NCBI RefSeq assembly: GCF_022376295.1
Contig: NZ_CP060140.1
Span: 2,360,356-2,424,355 of the forward strand
Direction: 5' to 3'
Length of the DNA stretch: 64,000 bases
Source of the DNA: Nodularia sphaerocarpa UHCC 0038
GTDB lineage: Bacteria; Cyanobacteriota; Cyanobacteriia; Cyanobacteriales; Nostocaceae
Each line of letters starts with the position of its first letter. The first letter of the stretch is position 1. This document shows, one piece after another, positions 59,961 through 64,000 of the stretch. Under the pieces are notes generated by a model. That model did not search any database. It was not told the origin of the DNA and saw only the letters and a program-made list of their open reading frames with translations. The position numbers and the translations under genes were made by a program.

Positions 59961-61793
59961 ATGGTGTGCATCATGGCCAAATTTCGAGATATTCTCAATT
60001 ACTTTCATTCAGACTGGAAGCTGAGTGTTTTAACTATTGCCGCATCCAGCGTTTACGAAATTATTGATTTGGTTGTTCCTTATGGGATTGGGCAAATTTT
60101 AAATGTTTTGTCTAATCAACCTTTGGATAGACCATTACAAAGTGCGATCGCCAGTATTTCAAAACTTATCAATTATCCAGTTAATCAAACACTATCTTTA
60201 GGTGTATTACTAGGTTTAATTTTTTTAGTCACCGTAGTTAAAGCGCCCACACAGCCTTGGCTTACCATTTGGTTTCACTGGGATATCCCTTTAAGGGCGC
60301 GTCGAGATCAAACCCAAGCAGCCATAGCCAAAATTCTCACACTCCCACTGGAATTTTATGATGAAAATAACCCCGGACGCATTTCTGGGCGAGTAGCCAG
60401 AGGTCTGGCTAACCATACTTGGACATATCCCGAAATTGCTGGACAGTTAATTCCTAAACTATTTCGTGTGCTGGGAATATTCGGATTTATCTTATTGATT
60501 TCATGGCAAATTGCGGTTTTATATCTCATTTCCTTTATATTTATCCTCGCCTTTAGTTTAAAGACTTTGCGGCAGATAATTCGCCACGAAGGTCGCCTAG
60601 ATAAATATATGGAAGGGACAGAAAGCCGCACATCAGAATTGATTACTAATATCAAAACAGTCAAAGCATTCGCCACAGAATCCCAGGAATTAAACCGACA
60701 AAAGCAACGTTTAGAGCGAGAATTAACCGTAGTTGATCATCGGATTCATAAAGGTTATGTCAAACTGGTGACTTTGCAAAAAACTGTAATTCAGTTTTGC
60801 GTGTTCGTAATCTTAGGTTTAACTTTAGCTGCAACTTTAGATGGGAGGATTAGTCTCGGTCACTTTGTCATGACTTTAACTCTTTCTAGTATGGCTTATG
60901 CTGAATTGGAACCTATTAGCACACTCGCAGAACTTTTTGCCCGTCGCTATTCTTCGATGGTACGATTTCACGAGTTTTTGCAAGCACCAATTGCATCAGA
61001 TTCAGTTGGTCTTTTAGACGAGAGAAACCAAGCTGAACCACCATTAAAATTCACTGGAAAAATTGAGTTATCACACGTTACTTTTGGATATGATGACAGC
61101 CGTCAAGTTTTGCAAGATATCAACTTATTGATTGAACCATATCAAACCGTGGCGTTAGTTGGGCGTTCTGGTTCTGGTAAGTCTACTTTAGTAAAATTGC
61201 TGCTGCGCTATTTTGAACCTCAAGAAGGTGAGATTTCCATTGATGGTCAAGATATTCGCACCTTGGATGTAGGTAAGTATAGGCGCAGGCTGGCGATCGT
61301 TCACCAAGAAGTGGACATTTTCAACGGGACGATATTGGATAACCTCACCTACGGTAGACCAAATGCGACTCTAGAACAGGTCAAGGAAGCCTGTAGGATT
61401 GCCAGAGTTGATGAAGTGATGGAACACCTGCCCCAAGGTTATTACACCGTTGTAGGGGAACGTGGTGTCAGATTATCCGGAGGACAAAGACAGCGCCTAG
61501 GAATTGCGAGGGCGTTGCTAGTGGAACCAGATGTGCTGATATTTGACGAAGCTACCTCTAGTTTAGATTACGAGTCTGAGCGTGCTATTCAATTAGCCAT
61601 GCGCTCAATTCAGGGGACTTGCACCACAATTGTCATTGCTCACCGTTTGAGTACAGTCCGGGAAGCCGATAAAATAGTGGTTCTCGATCAAGGTAGGATT
61701 GCCGAAGTGGGTAGCCATGATCAACTGTTGCATCACGAAGGTATTTACCGCCGCTTGCACTCTCTGCAAGAAACTGGAGAATTGCTGAGTTAG
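59961..61793 (+). CDS. ABC exporter (fused membrane and ATPase domains)
   Basis: The 610-aa half-transporter has six membrane helices (residues 20-330) and an ATPase domain with Walker A GRSGSGKSTLVK near 404, LSGGQRQRLGIARALL near 502, Walker B VLIFDEATSSLDYESE near 525 and IVIAHRLSTV. It lacks a peptidase domain, so it belongs to the lipid/drug exporter type rather than the peptide exporters. In-frame ATGs lie at 59961 and 59973; the second (MAKFRDILNYF) is at least as likely. The substrate is unknown. Confidence 0.88.
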   Translation: MVCIMAKFRDILNYFHSDWKLSVLTIAASSVYEIIDLVVPYGIGQILNVLSNQPLDRPLQSAIASISKLINYPVNQTLSLGVLLGLIFLVTVVKAPTQPWLTIWFHWDIPLRARRDQTQAAIAKILTLPLEFYDENNPGRISGRVARGLANHTWTYPEIAGQLIPKLFRVLGIFGFILLISWQIAVLYLISFIFILAFSLKTLRQIIRHEGRLDKYMEGTESRTSELITNIKTVKAFATESQELNRQKQRLERELTVVDHRIHKGYVKLVTLQKTVIQFCVFVILGLTLAATLDGRISLGHFVMTLTLSSMAYAELEPISTLAELFARRYSSMVRFHEFLQAPIASDSVGLLDERNQAEPPLKFTGKIELSHVTFGYDDSRQVLQDINLLIEPYQTVALVGRSGSGKSTLVKLLLRYFEPQEGEISIDGQDIRTLDVGKYRRRLAIVHQEVDIFNGTILDNLTYGRPNATLEQVKEACRIARVDEVMEHLPQGYYTVVGERGVRLSGGQRQRLGIARALLVEPDVLIFDEATSSLDYESERAIQLAMRSIQGTCTTIVIAHRLSTVREADKIVVLDQGRIAEVGSHDQLLHHEGIYRRLHSLQETGELLS

Positions 61794-61890
61794 TTGTCAG
61801 GCGGTCAAATAAATCGGTTCTAAAATCTTTTTTAGAAAACCCTTGCAATTTCTAAAATTTGATGCTAACGTTAGTAATCGTGAGAGACAT

Positions 61891-61976
61891 GGGTCGGTGT
61901 CCGAGTGGTTAATGGAGACGGACTGTAAATCCGTTGGCTAGCGCCTACGCTGGTTCAAATCCAGCCCGGCCCACCA
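61891..61976 (+). tRNA. tRNA-Tyr (GTA)
   Basis: The acceptor stem GGGTCGG pairs with CCGGCCC and CCA is encoded. The anticodon arm ACGGA-CTGTAAA-TCCGT gives GTA at 61925-61927. The long variable arm (class II) and GGTTCAAATCC T-arm are present, as expected for tyrosine. Confidence 0.95.
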
Positions 61977-62064
61977 CTTTTAAAGTTATGAGCTATAATG
62001 GCTAAGTGATTGATAAATTCACAGCTTTATAGCTCATGACTCAAAAACTCAATTTTACTTTTTT

Positions 62065-62136
62065 GCCCGTGTGGCTCAGTGGTAGAGCACACCCTTGGTA
62101 AGGGTGAGGTCACGAGTTCAATCCTCGTCACGGGCT
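62065..62136 (+). tRNA. tRNA-Thr (GGT)
   Basis: The acceptor stem GCCCGTG pairs with CACGGGC, and the anticodon arm CACCC-TTGGTAA-GGGTG gives GGT at 62097-62099. The T-arm GAGTTCAATCCTC is normal. CCA is not encoded. The integrase gene lies 213 bp downstream. Confidence 0.95.
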
Positions 62137-62227
62137 TATTTATTTGATGAAATAATCAACGCTAAACCAAGGCTTTCAGCCTTTTCACTGTACTCAGTGA
62201 TTAACTATATCATTCCCTGACTGGTTT

Positions 62228-62345
62228 TTTGACTATGATTTTGACTATGATTTGGCTATCAGGTCAAATCTTAAATCATCATACTTGCTTTTTTGACTAT
62301 GGTTTGACTATGATTTTGGGAGAAAAAATTATTATCATAGTCAAA
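62228..62345. promoter_or_regulatory. TTTGACTATG iterons upstream of the integrase
   Basis: TTTGACTATG occurs four times in direct orientation (62228, 62240, 62292, 62303) and once inverted (62336-62345), the last ending 4 bp before the integrase ATG. The pairs are spaced 11-12 bp, about one helical turn. They may be integrase arm sites or an autoregulatory operator. Confidence 0.6.
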
Positions 62346-62349
62346 ATAT

Positions 62350-63516
62350 ATGAATATACCAGAAAAGGCATCTAAAGGATCAGTCGGTGTTGAATCATTT
62401 CAAGGTAGATTACGTCTGAGATTACCTAGACAAGTTTACGAAGGTTCACAAAAGTATCTGAGTCTGAATTTAGCTGATACACCAGAAAATCACGACTTAG
62501 CAGCACAACAAGCACATCAGATAGAATTAGATATTCTGTCTGGGGAATTTGACAAAACACTGACTAAGTACAAACCACAGAGACATTTATCTCTAGTTAT
62601 TCCCGGTGAACAACAGACTATAGTCACAATTTCAGCATTATGGGATAAGTACATTGAGTACAAACGTCCATATCTAAAACCGAGAACTTTAGATAAACTG
62701 GCTGTACTGGAAAAACATATTAAACGCTGTCGTTATCAAAACTTGAACGAAAGTATCAAAATTAGACTGGCTTTATTACAACAAACCACTAATTCACAGG
62801 CTAAAGATGTACTGATGTATCTTGCAGCAGCTTGTAAATGGGGCATGAAATATGGTTTAGTCACTTTTAATCCTTTTGAAGGGATGTATAAGGAACTTCC
62901 CAAGCATAATTGGCAGGATAATTCAAAACCCAATGCTTTCAGTGAAGCAGAAAAACAAACGATAATTCAGGGTTTTAAAAATCACAAACCTTTTAAAGGT
63001 ATAGGTTACAGTCATTATGCACCATTTGTAGAGTTTTTATTCTTGACAGGATGCAGACCGTCAGAAGCTATTGGTCTGCAATGGAAGCATATTACTTATG
63101 ATTGTTCTAGAATTACTTTTGATAGTGCATTAGTTCAGGTGGGAAACGGTGAAAGGGTGCGAGTTAATGGCTCAAAGAATAATAAAATGCGCCTTTTTAA
63201 CTGTAATCAACAACTACAAGCATTATTATTGGCAATCAAGCCTGAAAACTCTGAACCTGAATCTTTGGTCTTTCGATCGCCAGAAGGACTATCAATACAT
63301 TATAGAAACTTTTCCCGGCGGGCTTGGGATAAAATTGTAGATCCTTTACTAAAGCGTCAAAGTACTCCATATTCATGTCGCGATACTTTTATATCTGAAC
63401 AAATTGCTAAGGGTGTTCCTACTGCTGTAGTGGCAAAATGGTGTGATAATTCAGTAGATGTTATAGAAAAAAAGTATCTTGATGCTGGCCTTTTAGAGCA
63501 ACTGAAGCCGCTTTAA
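62350..63516 (+). CDS. Tyrosine recombinase (integrase)
   Basis: The 388-aa protein has an N-terminal arm/core-binding part and a C-terminal catalytic domain. Arg236 lies in LTGCRPSEAIGLQW, a Lys in GSKNNKMRLF, the second Arg in TPYSCRDTFISEQIAKG, and the nucleophile Tyr376 in IEKKYLDAG. The usual His before the second Arg is Tyr, and the LGH motif is WCDNS, variants seen in some integrases. Lying between tRNA-Thr and tRNA-Arg, it probably belongs to an integrated element. No further mobile genes are in the window. Confidence 0.85.
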   Translation: MNIPEKASKGSVGVESFQGRLRLRLPRQVYEGSQKYLSLNLADTPENHDLAAQQAHQIELDILSGEFDKTLTKYKPQRHLSLVIPGEQQTIVTISALWDKYIEYKRPYLKPRTLDKLAVLEKHIKRCRYQNLNESIKIRLALLQQTTNSQAKDVLMYLAAACKWGMKYGLVTFNPFEGMYKELPKHNWQDNSKPNAFSEAEKQTIIQGFKNHKPFKGIGYSHYAPFVEFLFLTGCRPSEAIGLQWKHITYDCSRITFDSALVQVGNGERVRVNGSKNNKMRLFNCNQQLQALLLAIKPENSEPESLVFRSPEGLSIHYRNFSRRAWDKIVDPLLKRQSTPYSCRDTFISEQIAKGVPTAVVAKWCDNSVDVIEKKYLDAGLLEQLKPL

Positions 63517-63688
63517 TTATTAAGTTAATAATACACTCGGATTTTGCCATCAATCTGTGCATCTAAGCATGATTTAAATATCAATAGGAGTGTTTAACTA
63601 TGCTAAATTACCCTAATATTATATATTATGAATGTATAAAATAATCAATATAATTTTGTAAATATACCAGAAAGAGGCTGGTTTAAGG

Positions 63689-63761
63689 CGGGTGCGGCAG
63701 GGATCGAACCTGCGACCAACGGATTAGAAATCCGTGGCTCTATCCACTGAGCTACGCACCC
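63689..63761 (-). tRNA. tRNA-Arg (TCT)
   Basis: Read on the minus strand, the acceptor GGGTGCG pairs with CGCACCC and the anticodon arm ACGGA-TTTCTAA-TCCGT gives TCT (63726-63728 on the plus strand). The T-arm is CAGGTTCGATCCCTG. CCA is not encoded. Confidence 0.95.
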
Positions 63762-64000
63762 AAGTTAATATTCTGGCTCTCAAGTGAGTCATCTAAACAA
63801 TTATATCTTGATCTCGTACCAATAAGCAAGCAAAAATTGCATATTGCCCACTAGCAAGGGTATGATTCAAGTCGCTAGTTATTTAATTTACAGTAAAAAC
63901 GCAGCAAATGGTCTATTGATTAGATATATTGTGATGTCAATAGGTTATTTGTATCTTGATGTAGATGCCCTCTGGGCGGCTTACTGTAGGGTAGCTTCTG
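63762..64000. other. Window edge without recognised genes
   Basis: The last 240 bases hold no clear gene; the promoter of tRNA-Arg should be here. A gene may begin beyond the window. Confidence 0.4.

Overview
The window comes from a filamentous, heterocyst-forming cyanobacterium of the Nostocales type. The evidence is the many GCGATCGC (HIP1) octamers, cyanobacterial genes (gun4, cyanobacterial-type M16 pair, PEP-CTERM protein), two hetP-family genes, and a heavy load of dispersed repeats and MITE-like elements. The genus cannot be fixed from the sequence alone. No CRISPR array, rRNA or prophage body was seen.

Layout. 0-1.5 kb: ABC ATPase and rsmG. 1.7-8.1 kb: a chaperone-usher (spore-coat-U type) fimbrial locus whose first pilin-like gene is read in one frame with an upstream ECF-like sigma factor. 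8.4-23.7 kb: mostly housekeeping genes (glycoside-hydrolase-like protein, icd, gun4, sugar ABC ATPase, mtnA, CPA2 antiporter, dxs, SLH protein, rpiA). 24-25.3 kb: a lone tnpB. 25.5-28.8 kb: a GH116 glucosidase and a PEP-CTERM protein.

30-48 kb is the accessory heart of the window. It opens with a HetR-box-like palindrome and a hetP homologue. Then come a transposase-derived HTH protein, a peptidase-containing ABC exporter (cNMP-like, C39, TM and ATPase domains), an HlyD-like adaptor, a parvulin-like isomerase and a second small hetP-like gene. On the opposite strand lie a HopA1-family protein (LanY-like), an APH-fold kinase (LanK-like) and an array of seven homologous double-glycine-type precursor genes plus one unrelated precursor. 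This reads as a class-V-lanthipeptide-like RiPP pathway, but most of the core peptides contain no cysteine, so ordinary lanthionine rings cannot form. The likely flow is kinase plus HopA1 lyase (dehydration), C39 leader cleavage with ABC export, then HlyD passage, perhaps with parvulin help.

48-61.8 kb: an M16 peptidase pair (one without the zinc motif), TetR regulator, DUF4332 protein, PhzF, GNAT, ffh-rpsP-KH-phoH, a ChuX-like protein, a DUF6816-like lumenal/periplasmic protein and an ABC exporter. 61.9-64 kb: tRNA-Tyr, tRNA-Thr, a tyrosine integrase preceded by iterons, and tRNA-Arg, suggesting the edge of an integrated element.

The intergenic spaces hold several kinds of MITE-like element, some nested with clear target duplications, 30-bp perfect palindromes, heptamer or decamer tandem repeats, and traces of decayed genes. 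All calls rest on reading the sequence; no database search was run.
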